Shown one piece after another: positions 17,927-25,917 of a DNA stretch of 52,200 nucleotides. The stretch comes from Candidatus Aminicenantota bacterium (GTDB lineage Bacteria; Acidobacteriota; Aminicenantia; Aminicenantales; UBA4085), in the NCBI GenBank assembly GCA_026393895.1, contig JAPKZG010000069.1:1-52200 (forward strand). The letters are read 5' to 3'. Under the pieces are notes generated by a model, which did not search any database, was not told the DNA's origin, and saw only the letters and a list, made by a program, of their open reading frames with translations. The translations under genes were made by a program, and so were the position numbers. Within the stretch, counting starts at the first letter, position 1. Every line of letters begins with the position of its first letter.

Positions 17927-20602
17927 TCATATTTGGGGCTTGGTCCGGTTGGCCCGGCAGAAGTCCATCATCGCGTCGATGGCCCGTTGAACCGACGCCG
18001 GCGCGCCGTCCTGGCTGGCAAACGCGTCGACAAAGGCGAGCAGGTCCGGAGCCGCCGGCCGCTTTCCGTAATCGTGAAAGACGTTGACGATCCCGGCGTC
18101 GAGGCCGCGGTCCATCGCCCGGGCCAGGTACGCGCGGCAGACGCCCGTCCGCCGGCCCGGCAGGTCGCGGACAGAATTCGTAACGCCGAGCGAAAAGTGA
18201 ACCCCTTTGAACGCCGGATCGGACTTGAGCCTCCGGATCGTCTCGAACGCCCGGTAGGTATATCCCGGTTTTTCCGCATCCATCGGAACGTCGATCGACA
18301 GCGGAAAGACGGTCGAATCGAAGAAAATATCCGAGGGGGCGAACCCGAACCGTCCGGTCGCGGTTTGAAAGAGCTCCCGAGCAAGAGCCAGAAGCTCCTC
18401 CACGCCGTAGGCGCCGTCGCGGCCGGCTGTTTTTTCATCCACCAGCAGCCCGATGAAACGGTACGGATTCCGGGCGGCCAACGGCAGCAGCCGCTCCATC
18501 GTGTATGTCTTAATGGAGTTGAGAAGGGGTACGGCGGACCGACGGCCCTCTTCCGTCGAACCCTCGTACCATGCGGCCAAACCCGCCTCGAGCATGTCCG
18601 GCGAGCCGCTGTCGACGCAAACGGGGACGCCGGAGGAATGTTCGCGGATCAGGCGGACGAAAAATCGCAGGATCTCTTTTCGGAATTCGAGATTGTCGTC
18701 ACTGAGGGCGTCGACGTTGACGTCGATGAACGCGGCCCCGTGTTTGACCTGCATCTTGATGAGCGAGACGAGATATCCGAGAGCGGCCGATCCGGTCGCA
18801 CGGAGAGCCGCCGGCGGAGCGCCGATAAGCCCCCCGTCGATCACTTCCTTCATCGCCGCCGCGGTCCGCGGTATGCTGGCGTGAAGAAGCTCGGCAATCT
18901 GGATCAACGGGACGCGCCGGGTATGATCGCGGTCGAAAAGATAATTCAGGACGGCGGAAGAATGTTCGAGGGCGGCAATCCGGGGCGGATGCGAGACCGC
19001 GGCCAAATCGGCGATCCCGCCTGTCGCCTCGATCGGCAAGCCCGGTATCCGCTCCGCCGGCCGCCTTCCGGCCGCGGCGGCCGCCAGGTATATCGATTCG
19101 GCCACGCAGACGCGTTTGACATTGTTCCCGCATTGGCCGTCTGGCGTGGCGTCGCCGCAGGGCGGATTAGGCAATCCCTTGTCGCAATCCCCGAGCGTGC
19201 AGTAACTGAAATTTTCGGGCAGGAAACAATCGCCGCAATCTTCGCAATTGAACAGGACCGACTTGGACGCCCCTTCCGCGCCGCGAACCCACCGGAAAAG
19301 CAATCCTTCGCCCCGGTCAAGGGATTTGAACAAGCGGGCCGTCCCGGCGACGGCCGGGCCAAGCCGTTTTCCCTTGGTTAAAAAATTCCGGTGGAGAAAA
19401 TCGAAATGCCGTTGATGAAACGTCCTGCGGCGCACGGCCGGCCGGAAAACCGTTTTCGAGGAAACGGGGCTTTCCTCCGAAGCCGCGCCGTAGAGGTAGA
19501 ACGGCTCCTTCCCTGAGGCAAGCCGGGGCGGCGGATAATCGAGAATTTCGCGGCGCTCCCGCCATCCGGTTCCGATTTCTTTCGCCCGAACGACGATCTT
19601 CGCAAGAGTATCGAAATCGGGCAGACCGCCGAGGTCGACGCCCGCGGCCCCGAAGTCGCGGTACATGGCGACCTGGCAGGCGGCGCGCTCGAGGTGGGCG
19701 TCCGTTTTTTCCCGCCGGACGGCGGCCAAAAGCTCATCGGAAACGTAACATCCCGGAATCTGGCCGTCGTGCATCAGGCGGACGGCGGGATTGGCGTTGG
19801 TAAGATAATAGACATTACCGAAAACCGGGACGTCGATCCGCGCGTCGCGGAGATACCGGAACAACTCCCCGGATTTTCGTGAATCCCAGCCCATTTGCAT
19901 AAGCAGCGCGGAGGCGCCGGCCCGGATTTTCTTGCCGAGTTTGAAATATTGCTGGAGAAGCGAAGCTTCGGTGTATTTAAACGGCGAAACCGCGGCCAAG
20001 GCGAAAAACTGCGGGACCGCGGCAAACCCGGATAGGCCGCGGGCGGAGGTCGCCGGGTCGCTAAACAGCGCTTCCCCGATCCCCCGGAAAACTCCGGGCG
20101 CCGGCGGAAGGGATGAAACAAGGGGAGAAGAAGCGGGCGGTGCGGCGAGACGTGGGACCGGCGTCCGCTGGAAAGCGTCGAAATTCAGCTCGGAGATGAG
20201 TTCGAGAAGGCCGATGGAATCGAGCTCGAACACTCGCTTTCCCGACGCCGGCTTGTCGCCGGTAATCGCCAAGACGGTCGTGAGGCCGAGCGCGCGAAGG
20301 CCGAGAAGCGAGGAACGGAGCGCGTCGGCGTTTTGGTCTTTGCCCGTGACGTGGAGGATGACGTCGAGGTCGGCCCACAATCCCCGGCCGGCCGTATTTT
20401 TTGAGGCGATGATCGAATAGACTTCGACAGGATCGAGCATAGCGTTGCCGCGCGGGTTTTGGGGAAGAGTGATTCCTGCCAGCCGAACCCCGGCGGGAAA
20501 TTTGGACTTTCCGGCGGCATAATCAAGGAGAAAACGCTCGATCGGGCGGACGTCGTCCGCCTGTGCGGGAACGAGTTCGGCCAGGAGCAAAAACGGTTTC
20601 AT
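17927..20602 (-). CDS. MetF-MetV-methyltransferase fusion (methyl branch of C1 metabolism)
   Basis: An 891-residue protein with three parts. Residues ~1-340 are a MetF-type methylenetetrahydrofolate reductase barrel (LLAELVPAQ, AITGDKP). Residues ~450-495 carry a cysteine cluster (CEDCGDC, then CTLGDC and PPC) as in the MTHFR C-terminal/MetV domain. Residues ~560-880 are a pterin-binding methyltransferase barrel like AcsE/MetH: FIDVNVDA, VPVCVDSGSPDMLEAGL, LLNSIKTYT and GVTNSVRDLPGRR. It would reduce methylene-THF and bind methyl-THF for transfer to a corrinoid protein. The open frame reaches 20704, but a promoter at 20633-20661 and a repeat place the start at 20602 (or 20617). Confidence 0.8.
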   Translation of the reverse strand: MKPFLLLAELVPAQADDVRPIERFLLDYAAGKSKFPAGVRLAGITLPQNPRGNAMLDPVEVYSIIASKNTAGRGLWADLDVILHVTGKDQNADALRSSLLGLRALGLTTVLAITGDKPASGKRVFELDSIGLLELISELNFDAFQRTPVPRLAAPPASSPLVSSLPPAPGVFRGIGEALFSDPATSARGLSGFAAVPQFFALAAVSPFKYTEASLLQQYFKLGKKIRAGASALLMQMGWDSRKSGELFRYLRDARIDVPVFGNVYYLTNANPAVRLMHDGQIPGCYVSDELLAAVRREKTDAHLERAACQVAMYRDFGAAGVDLGGLPDFDTLAKIVVRAKEIGTGWRERREILDYPPPRLASGKEPFYLYGAASEESPVSSKTVFRPAVRRRTFHQRHFDFLHRNFLTKGKRLGPAVAGTARLFKSLDRGEGLLFRWVRGAEGASKSVLFNCEDCGDCFLPENFSYCTLGDCDKGLPNPPCGDATPDGQCGNNVKRVCVAESIYLAAAAAGRRPAERIPGLPIEATGGIADLAAVSHPPRIAALEHSSAVLNYLFDRDHTRRVPLIQIAELLHASIPRTAAAMKEVIDGGLIGAPPAALRATGSAALGYLVSLIKMQVKHGAAFIDVNVDALSDDNLEFRKEILRFFVRLIREHSSGVPVCVDSGSPDMLEAGLAAWYEGSTEEGRRSAVPLLNSIKTYTMERLLPLAARNPYRFIGLLVDEKTAGRDGAYGVEELLALARELFQTATGRFGFAPSDIFFDSTVFPLSIDVPMDAEKPGYTYRAFETIRRLKSDPAFKGVHFSLGVTNSVRDLPGRRTGVCRAYLARAMDRGLDAGIVNVFHDYGKRPAAPDLLAFVDAFASQDGAPASVQRAIDAMMDFCRANRTKPQI

Positions 20603-20632
20603 CGAATTATTTTCCATCCCAAGGTGGGCTCT

Positions 20633-20661
20633 ATAATAAACGATTGGTCCCGGCGACACAA
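20633..20661 (-). promoter_or_regulatory. promoter of the methyl-branch fusion gene
   Basis: On the minus strand TTGTGT (20656-20661) and TATTAT (20633-20638) are 17 bp apart. Predicted transcription start near 20626 gives a leader of about 24 nt to the ATG at 20602. The promoter lies downstream of the longest open-frame start, which argues for the shorter protein. Confidence 0.6.
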
Positions 20662-20670
20662 TATCAGGGA

Positions 20671-20769
20671 CGCAGCCCCTATAAATCGGGGACAGGTTAC
20701 TCATTCCCCGAATAGCACGAAATAGCCAAAATCTGGCAAATCGTGTTATTCGGGACCTGTCCCCGAATT
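20671..20769. repeat. long palindromic repeat, copy E
   Basis: TCGGGGACAGGT at the left pairs with ACCTGTCCCCGA at the right, and inside these GAATAGCACGA pairs with TCGTGTTATTC around the central AATAGCCAAAATCTGGCAAA. It lies between the divergent fusion gene and the WbpD-like gene. A short extra fragment (AGGGACGCAGCCCCT) precedes the left arm. Confidence 0.85.
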
Positions 20770-20860
20770 AAAAGACTTCACCTTCATCTTGAGGCAAGCC
20801 CGGTTTTCCGGTATATTGGCTTTCGGCCGAAAGGAAGCCAGCGGCCGCGGGAGAATCGAT

Positions 20861-21625
20861 ATGGGAAAAACGGCCCCCTCCTCAACAAACGCCGGCAAAA
20901 AGCGCCTAAAAACGCCTGTCAAAAAAACAGCCAAACGGGGAGCCGCGGCGAAAATCTCCCAAAGTGCGGCCGCGAATTTGAAAATCTCAAAATCGGCTCC
21001 CCGGCCTGAAACCGTGCGCCCGGTTGTCTCTGCCTCGCCGCCGTTTTTCGTCCACCCGACCGCCGTCGTCGACCCCGGCGTCGAAATCGGATCCGGTACC
21101 AAAATCTGGCATTTTTCCCACGTTCAGACGGGCGCGCGGATCGGAAAGAACTGCGTTCTCGGGCAGAACGTCAACATCGCCGAGAACGCGACGGTCGGAA
21201 ATTTCGTCAAAATCCAAAATAACGTCTCGGTTTATTCCGGCGTCATCCTGGAGGACTACGTGTTCTGCGGCCCATCCATGGTCTTCACCAACGTCATCGT
21301 GCCGCGAAGCAAGTATCCCCAGCATGGGGCGTCTTATTATCGGACGACCCGAGTCAAGGAGGGGGCTTCGCTCGGGGCCAATTCGACGATCGTCTGCGGC
21401 AACACGATCGGCCGGTTCGCCTTTGTCGGCGCCGGCGCGGTCGTGACGAAAGAAGTCCCCGACTTCGCCCTGGTCGTTGGCAATCCGGCCCGGCTCATCG
21501 GCTGGCTGAGCGAAGCCGGTGAGAAATTGAAATTCGACACCGACGGATTTGCTTCCTGCCCGCGCTCCGGACGGCGGTACCGGTTGGGAAACGGCCGCGT
21601 CCGCGACGTCACCGACGAGGGGTAA
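20861..21625 (+). CDS. WbpD/WlbB-like UDP-amino-uronate N-acetyltransferase
   Basis: About 254 residues. From about residue 65 on it is a left-handed beta-helix acetyltransferase (FFVHPTAVVDPGVEIGSGTK, then NVNIAENATVGNFVKIQNNV) of the WlbB/WbpD type, which acetylates the 3-amino group of UDP-2-acetamido-3-amino-glucuronate. The first ~60 residues are an unusual Lys/Ala/Pro/Ser-rich basic extension not found in the ~190-residue family norm. A GGGAGAA box 5 nt before ATG 20861 supports this start. It overlaps no neighbour; the epimerase start follows after 4 nt, so the two form an operon. Confidence 0.84.
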   Translation: MGKTAPSSTNAGKKRLKTPVKKTAKRGAAAKISQSAAANLKISKSAPRPETVRPVVSASPPFFVHPTAVVDPGVEIGSGTKIWHFSHVQTGARIGKNCVLGQNVNIAENATVGNFVKIQNNVSVYSGVILEDYVFCGPSMVFTNVIVPRSKYPQHGASYYRTTRVKEGASLGANSTIVCGNTIGRFAFVGAGAVVTKEVPDFALVVGNPARLIGWLSEAGEKLKFDTDGFASCPRSGRRYRLGNGRVRDVTDEG

Positions 21626-21629
21626 TCGG

Positions 21630-22748
21630 ATGAAAATCGCCACAATCGTCGGCGCCCGTCCTCAATTCATCAAGGCGGCGCCGGTCAGCCGGGCGATCCG
21701 GGCGGCCGCCGCCGGCCGAAATATATCGGAAATCCTGGTTCATACCGGTCAGCATTATGACGACAACATGTCGGCCGTCTTTTTCGAGGAACTGGGCATC
21801 GCCGCGCCCGATTACGACCTGGGAATCGGGTCGGCCCCCCACGGAGTCCAAACCGGGGCGATGCTCGCGGCGATCGAACGGATTCTGGAGCGCGAGCGTC
21901 CGGACGAAGTGCTCGTTTACGGCGACACCAATTCCACCCTGGCCGGAGCCCTGGCCGCGGCCAAATTAAGTATTCCCATCGCCCACGTGGAAGCGGGCCT
22001 CCGGTCCTACGATCGGAGAATGCCCGAGGAAATCAACCGCGTCGTCACCGATCATCTCGCCTCTCTCCTGTTTTGTCCCTCGCCCGCCGCCGCCTCAAAC
22101 CTCAGGAAGGAGGGCATCCGCGAGGGCGTTTACGTCGTCGGCGACGTAATGGTCGAAGCCTTGACGGAAGCCGTTATTCAGGCGAAAAAACGGGAAACGA
22201 CCCGGGGTTCTGAATTCGGGTTGGCACGGCTGGGACTGGAGGATGGAGGTTACTTCCTGGCAACCGTTCACCGGGCCGAAAACACGGACGATCCGGCCCG
22301 GCTCCAAAACATCCTCGCCGCCCTGAAAACGATCTCCCGCGATCGTCCGGTCGTGTTCCCCGTCCATCCGCGAACGAGAAAAATGATCGCGGCGGAGCGG
22401 CCGGCGGGTATTCGATTCATCGACCCGGTCGGCCATCTCGAGATGGCCCGTTTGGAAAGCGGCGCGGCGATGATTCTGACCGATTCGGGCGGCATGCAAA
22501 AGGAAGCGTATTGGCTCAAGGTCCCGTGCGTCACGCTTCGGGACCGGACGGAATGGGTGGAAACCGTCGCCGCCGGGTGGAACGTGCTTGCCGGGGCGGA
22601 CCGGACGCAGATCGTTCGGGCCGTAAGGAATTTCAAACGCCCTCGCAAGTCCGCCCCTCTTTACGGCGGTGGTTCAAAGACGCGGACGACGGCGGCGAGT
22701 CGAATCGTCAAGACTTTGTTGGGGACATGTCAATCAACCCATAAATAG
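21630..22748 (+). CDS. UDP-N-acetylglucosamine 2-epimerase, non-hydrolysing (WecB/WbpI)
   Basis: A 372-residue GT-B-fold epimerase. Family motifs are VGARPQFIKAAPVSRAI at the N-terminus, VHTGQHYDDNM, VYGDTNSTLAG, HVEAGLRS, the LTDSGGMQKEAYWL motif and TLRDRTEWVET. These define the non-hydrolysing UDP-GlcNAc 2-epimerases; next to a WbpD-like gene the WbpI role (epimerising UDP-GlcNAc(3NAc)A to the manno form) is favoured over plain WecB. The start at 21630 follows a GAGGGG box; the frame opens upstream within wbpD but without support. Confidence 0.88.
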   Translation: MKIATIVGARPQFIKAAPVSRAIRAAAAGRNISEILVHTGQHYDDNMSAVFFEELGIAAPDYDLGIGSAPHGVQTGAMLAAIERILERERPDEVLVYGDTNSTLAGALAAAKLSIPIAHVEAGLRSYDRRMPEEINRVVTDHLASLLFCPSPAAASNLRKEGIREGVYVVGDVMVEALTEAVIQAKKRETTRGSEFGLARLGLEDGGYFLATVHRAENTDDPARLQNILAALKTISRDRPVVFPVHPRTRKMIAAERPAGIRFIDPVGHLEMARLESGAAMILTDSGGMQKEAYWLKVPCVTLRDRTEWVETVAAGWNVLAGADRTQIVRAVRNFKRPRKSAPLYGGGSKTRTTAASRIVKTLLGTCQSTHK

Positions 22749-22765
22749 CCCATCATGCTGATATT

Positions 22766-22822
22766 ATTGAATTTCGGGGTTAAGTGAGTGTCGCCCCCCT
22801 TGGGGCTGCGTCCCCGTATTAA
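22766..22822. repeat. repeat half-unit at atpZ start, copy J
   Basis: AATTTCGGGGTTAAGTGAG, then GCCCCCCTTGGGGC and GTCCCCGTATTAATT, closely matches the right arm of copy C. The only available start codons of atpZ lie inside this sequence. Confidence 0.75.
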
Positions 22823-23039
22823 TTATCGCCGGCTGGCGGAGGCCACCTCGTTGGGCCTGGCCCTGCCGTCGGGGATCGCCATCGGTATGTTTATCGGCTA
22901 TTGGCTGGACAAATGGCTGAAAACCGACCACTGGATGATCATCATCTGGACGCTTCTGGGTGTCGCCTCGGGATTGATCAGCCTTCTCCGAGGCCTTAAA
23001 AAATTTATCCGGGACGCCGAGGCCGGGAAAGAGGACTAA
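22788..23039 (+). CDS. atpZ: AtpZ/AtpI-family F0 accessory protein
   Basis: About 83 residues with two membrane helices (ATSLGLALPSGIAIGMFIGY and MIIIWTLLGVASGLISLL) and the YWLDKWLKT junction typical of AtpZ, a small accessory membrane protein encoded at the head of F0 gene sets. There is no ATG: GTG at 22788 or TTG at 22800 must be used, and both lie in repeat copy J, with a TGA directly upstream. The original start was therefore probably replaced by the repeat. It begins the atpZ-atpI-atpB-atpE group. Confidence 0.8.
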   Translation: MSPPLGLRPRINYRRLAEATSLGLALPSGIAIGMFIGYWLDKWLKTDHWMIIIWTLLGVASGLISLLRGLKKFIRDAEAGKED

Positions 23040-23081
23040 CCTCCTCCTCCGTGCTAAAATAGCACGGAAAGGACGATACTT

Positions 23082-23546
23082 ATGACTTCCGAAAACTCCA
23101 ACCCCGTCGCCAGGCCGCCTTCCCCGTCCCCTTCCGCGGGCTCAACGGACGGCCCCCCTGTCCGGTCGTTTGAGGAAACGGCGGTTCGGCGCATTCCCGT
23201 CGAAATCATCGCGCTTTCGGCCGTCGTCGCGGTCGCGCTTTTGTTGATTTTCGACCTTTCGACCGGGATTTTCTTCTTCGCGGGAGGAATTCTTTCGACC
23301 GTGTCCTTTCTTTGGATGAAAAATACGCTGGCCGGGATCCTGAACCGGAAAAAGGCCGAGGCGGTCCGCTCGGGCTTGATCTTCTACGCCCTCCGATTTG
23401 TTTTGATTTTGGGAGTTTTTTTGCTTATAATTCTCGCCTATCAGGATAGGATTTTGGCGTTCGCCGCAGGCTTTTCGATGGCCGTTCCGGCTTTCATCAT
23501 CGAAGCGGCTAAGGCGTTCGCCCTCATGAAAACATGGAAGGATTAG
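23082..23546 (+). CDS. atpI: ATP synthase subunit I-like protein
   Basis: A 154-residue protein with a Pro/Ser-rich cytoplasmic N-terminus (residues 1-40) and four predicted membrane segments (about 42-62, 64-82, 97-118, 122-142), the ATP_synt_I layout. AtpI-like proteins help assemble the c-ring or import Mg2+/Ca2+. An AAAGGA box precedes the ATG. Its last 13 nt overlap the atpB start. Confidence 0.8.
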   Translation: MTSENSNPVARPPSPSPSAGSTDGPPVRSFEETAVRRIPVEIIALSAVVAVALLLIFDLSTGIFFFAGGILSTVSFLWMKNTLAGILNRKKAEAVRSGLIFYALRFVLILGVFLLIILAYQDRILAFAAGFSMAVPAFIIEAAKAFALMKTWKD

Positions 23547-24325
23547 AGCACACTCTCGGGATCGTCGTTCTGGTCAACCGCTTGATCGGACGTCCGGTCG
23601 CGTCGTTGCTTGCCCTGTTCGGCATTCAAGTCGCCGATCCCGCTCATTGCATTCCCGATTACATCGTGATGGTTTTCATCGTCGCCGTGATCATGATCGT
23701 CCTCTTTACCCTGGCCGGAAAGAAACGCGACCTCGTCCCCGGAAAGTTCCAGGTCGTTTCCGAATCCATCATCCGGTTTTTCGAGGGGCAGATCGTCGAG
23801 ATCGTCGGGCCGGAGGGGAAAAAATACACCCCGGTCATCGGGACGGTCGGTCTCTTCATCGTCTTCTGCAACCTGCTGGGTCTGATTCCGGGACTCATGT
23901 CGCCCACGGCCAAGCTCAATGTCACCATCGGTTGCGCCTTGTCCGTTTTTCTCTATTATCATGGACAGGGAATCAAGGCCCAAGGGTTACTCAAATACCT
24001 CAAACATTTCATGGGCCCGATCCCGGCCATCGCTCCGCTGATGATCCCGATCGAGTTGATCAGCCATTTTTCCCGAGTGATCTCGCTGTCGATCCGGTTG
24101 TTCAGCAACATCTTCGCCGAGGAAGTGTTGATCGTCGTCATCGCCTCGATCGTCCCGCTCTTCCTGCCCCTGCCGTTTATGGTTCTTTCCATTTTTACGG
24201 CGCTCCTGCAAGCGTTCGTGTTCGTTCTCCTTAGCTGCATTTACCTCGCCGGGGCGGTCGAAGAGGAAGCGGAGCACGCGGTCTCCGCTTCGTCCGAAGC
24301 CCATCTCAAAGAAGCCCACGCGTGA
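23534..24325 (+). CDS. atpB: F0F1 ATP synthase subunit a
   Basis: A 263-residue polytopic membrane protein. The stator arginine sits in RVISLSIRLFSNIFAEE, the counterpart of E. coli aR210, and LIGLIPG-type sequence appears as NLLGLIPGLMSPTA. It provides the ion half-channels facing the c-ring. The start overlaps atpI by 13 nt and its stop codon overlaps a potential GTG upstream of atpE. The C-terminus carries an EEEAEHA acidic tail. Confidence 0.93.
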   Translation: MEGLEHTLGIVVLVNRLIGRPVASLLALFGIQVADPAHCIPDYIVMVFIVAVIMIVLFTLAGKKRDLVPGKFQVVSESIIRFFEGQIVEIVGPEGKKYTPVIGTVGLFIVFCNLLGLIPGLMSPTAKLNVTIGCALSVFLYYHGQGIKAQGLLKYLKHFMGPIPAIAPLMIPIELISHFSRVISLSIRLFSNIFAEEVLIVVIASIVPLFLPLPFMVLSIFTALLQAFVFVLLSCIYLAGAVEEEAEHAVSASSEAHLKEAHA

Positions 24326-24345
24326 ATATCATAAGGAGTCTTGCC

Positions 24346-24690
24346 ATGTCGAAAACGTCGAAAACGTTCGGTCTCACGCTCTTTTTCGCCGCCCTCGCCT
24401 GGATGCCGCTTCTGGCCCAGGAAGGCGGCGCGCCCGACGCCAAGTCCAAGCTTTACATGGTGTCGCTGATCGTCGCCGGCGGGATCATTACGCTGGCCGC
24501 GGCGGCCGGGGCTTTCTGTCAGGCCAAGGCCATCAGCAGCGCCTGCGAGGGCATCTCCCGCAACCCGGCGGGCGCCCCGACGATCCGTTTCCTCCTTCTG
24601 CTGGGCCTGATTCTGATCGAAACGCTCGTCATTTACGCTCTTCTCGTGGCTTTCATCATCCTCATGGTCAAGTGGGGCAATTACGCGTGA
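24346..24690 (+). CDS. atpE: F0F1 ATP synthase subunit c with Na+-type ligands and signal peptide
   Basis: The mature part is a normal two-helix c subunit, but the 114-residue product starts with a cleavable-looking signal peptide (MSKTSKTFGLTLFFAALAWM, then PLLAQ). Helix 1 has Q59, exactly 15 residues before the loop proline of SRNP, and helix 2 has E92-T93 with Y97 (ILIETLVIY). These match the Ilyobacter Na+ ligands Q32, E65, S66 and Y70, with Thr for Ser, so Na+ coupling is inferred. A TAAGGAG box sets the ATG at 24346. No atpF, atpH or F1 genes follow; the next gene is unrelated. Confidence 0.88.
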   Translation: MSKTSKTFGLTLFFAALAWMPLLAQEGGAPDAKSKLYMVSLIVAGGIITLAAAAGAFCQAKAISSACEGISRNPAGAPTIRFLLLLGLILIETLVIYALLVAFIILMVKWGNYA

Positions 24691-24705
24691 TCTGAAGACC
24701 GGATT

Positions 24706-24748
24706 CCGGTCCGTTCGGCGCGCGGGTCTTCCCCGCCGAACGGGCCGG
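24706..24748 (+). terminator. strong hairpin after atpE, possible terminator
   Basis: A 15-pair stem, CCGGTCCGTTCGGCG with CGCCGAACGGGCCGG (one T-G wobble), encloses a 13-nt loop just after the atpE stop. There is no downstream T-run, so it may be a Rho-independent-like or mRNA-stabilising structure rather than a classical terminator. It separates F0 genes from the YihY gene. Confidence 0.45.
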
Positions 24749-24768
24749 CGTTCGGCTGAGACACGTTG

Positions 24769-25659
24769 ATGGCCGCGCCAATCTTCCGGCTCCTCGTCGA
24801 AACCTTCAAGCGGTTCAACCGCGACCGCTGCTTTCAATACTCCATCATCATTTCCTATTTCGCCCTGATGTGCGCCGTGCCGCTCCTGGCGCTGTTTGCT
24901 TGGGTCACGACCCGGTTCATGGGAAATTCGGAAATCGCCGTCCGGAGTCTGAACGTCTTCACCGAGGATTTCTTCGCCAAATTCAGTCCATCCTTTTTCA
25001 GCAAAATGGCGGGGGTAGCGAACAACCTCGACCAGTTGGGCTGGATCGGCCTGATCGGTTCGCTGATCGCCGCGAGCCTGCTGTTCTCCAACCTGATCCG
25101 GATCATCAACGAAATCTTCAGAACGACCTACCAGCGGTCGTTCGTTTACAACCGGCTGATGGAATACCTGATCATGTTCGTGATCGGGGTGATTCTGTTC
25201 ATCTCGCTTTCGATCACGGCCGTTTGGGCGGCCGTTCACCGGGCCATCGAAGCGAGCGACTTCGTCCAAGAATACCTCAATCCGGACGTCATCAAACTCG
25301 TCGACAACATCTTTATCCAGTACCTGATCCCGATCGCCCTGAGCTGGTTCGTCCTGTTCGTGATGTACAAATTCATCCCCGAACGGAAGGTCCACACCCG
25401 GGCGGCCGCCCTGGCCGCCGTCATCGCGGCCGCGTTCTGGGAAATCTTCAAACGGCTCTTCGTCATCTGGGTCGTCCGCTTTTCCGCGATCGGCGTCGTC
25501 TTGAGCAAGGTCGTCCAGGGAACGCTGACCTCGATCATTTTCTTTTTATTGTGGCTGTCGTTCTCGCTCGTCATCATGTTGTGGGGGGCGGAGTTGGCGG
25601 CCGTCGTCAACGAACGGTTGGACGAACGCCTCAAGACGAAAACGGTTCAGGCCTCATAA
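24769..25659 (+). CDS. YihY/BrkB family inner-membrane protein
   Basis: About 296 residues with six predicted membrane helices and the YihY/BrkB signatures SYFALMCAVPLLALFAW, NEIFRTTY and the final LWLSFSLVIMLWGAELAAVV. The family was once called ribonuclease BN; its true role is unknown and transport is suspected. The ATG at 24769 is preferred to the TTG one codon earlier. It lies directly behind the F0 genes but behind a strong hairpin, so shared transcription is uncertain. Confidence 0.85.
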   Translation: MAAPIFRLLVETFKRFNRDRCFQYSIIISYFALMCAVPLLALFAWVTTRFMGNSEIAVRSLNVFTEDFFAKFSPSFFSKMAGVANNLDQLGWIGLIGSLIAASLLFSNLIRIINEIFRTTYQRSFVYNRLMEYLIMFVIGVILFISLSITAVWAAVHRAIEASDFVQEYLNPDVIKLVDNIFIQYLIPIALSWFVLFVMYKFIPERKVHTRAAALAAVIAAAFWEIFKRLFVIWVVRFSAIGVVLSKVVQGTLTSIIFFLLWLSFSLVIMLWGAELAAVVNERLDERLKTKTVQAS

Positions 25660-25685
25660 TAAAGCGTTTGCGATTCGGAATTAGT

Positions 25686-25885
25686 TCGGGGACAGGTTAC
25701 TCATTTCCCGAATTCCAAAATCACACGTCCGGTAAGTCATTCATAAAACAGTATTTGACAATTTGGGGTTTGAGTAACCTGTCCCCGATTTTTTCCCGAA
25801 TTTCGGAATTTGCCGAATTTTCCCATCACCAACACAAATTTGTCCGATTCGGGATATGTGGAATTTAAGGAATGCGTCCCCGAAT
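25686..25885. repeat. palindromic repeats, copies F (composite)
   Basis: A full unit (TTCGGGGACAGGTTACTCAT at the left, GAGTAACCTGTCCCCGA at the right, about 25686-25790) is followed by a second, degenerate segment (GAATTTCGGAATTTGCCGAA... to GCGTCCCCGAATGAG, about 25796-25885). Together they fill the gap between the YihY gene and lpxD. Confidence 0.82.
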
Positions 25886-25917
25886 GAGAAAGAATATAAT
25901 AGGGACGGGAGGCCGGG

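Noticed and set aside
17843-19381. 512-codon open frame on the plus strand opposite the methyl-branch fusion gene
   Set aside because: It mirrors the codon structure of the real minus-strand gene in GC-rich DNA, is Arg/Gly/Pro-rich and has no recognisable domain.
20700-20704. Longer N-terminus for the methyl-branch protein starting in the repeat
   Set aside because: The start would lie upstream of the predicted promoter and encode repeat-derived residues only.
24241-25395. 384-codon minus-strand frame opposite the YihY and atpE genes
   Set aside because: Extremely Asp/Glu/Arg/Gln-rich shadow of membrane-protein codons; the plus-strand genes are clearly real.
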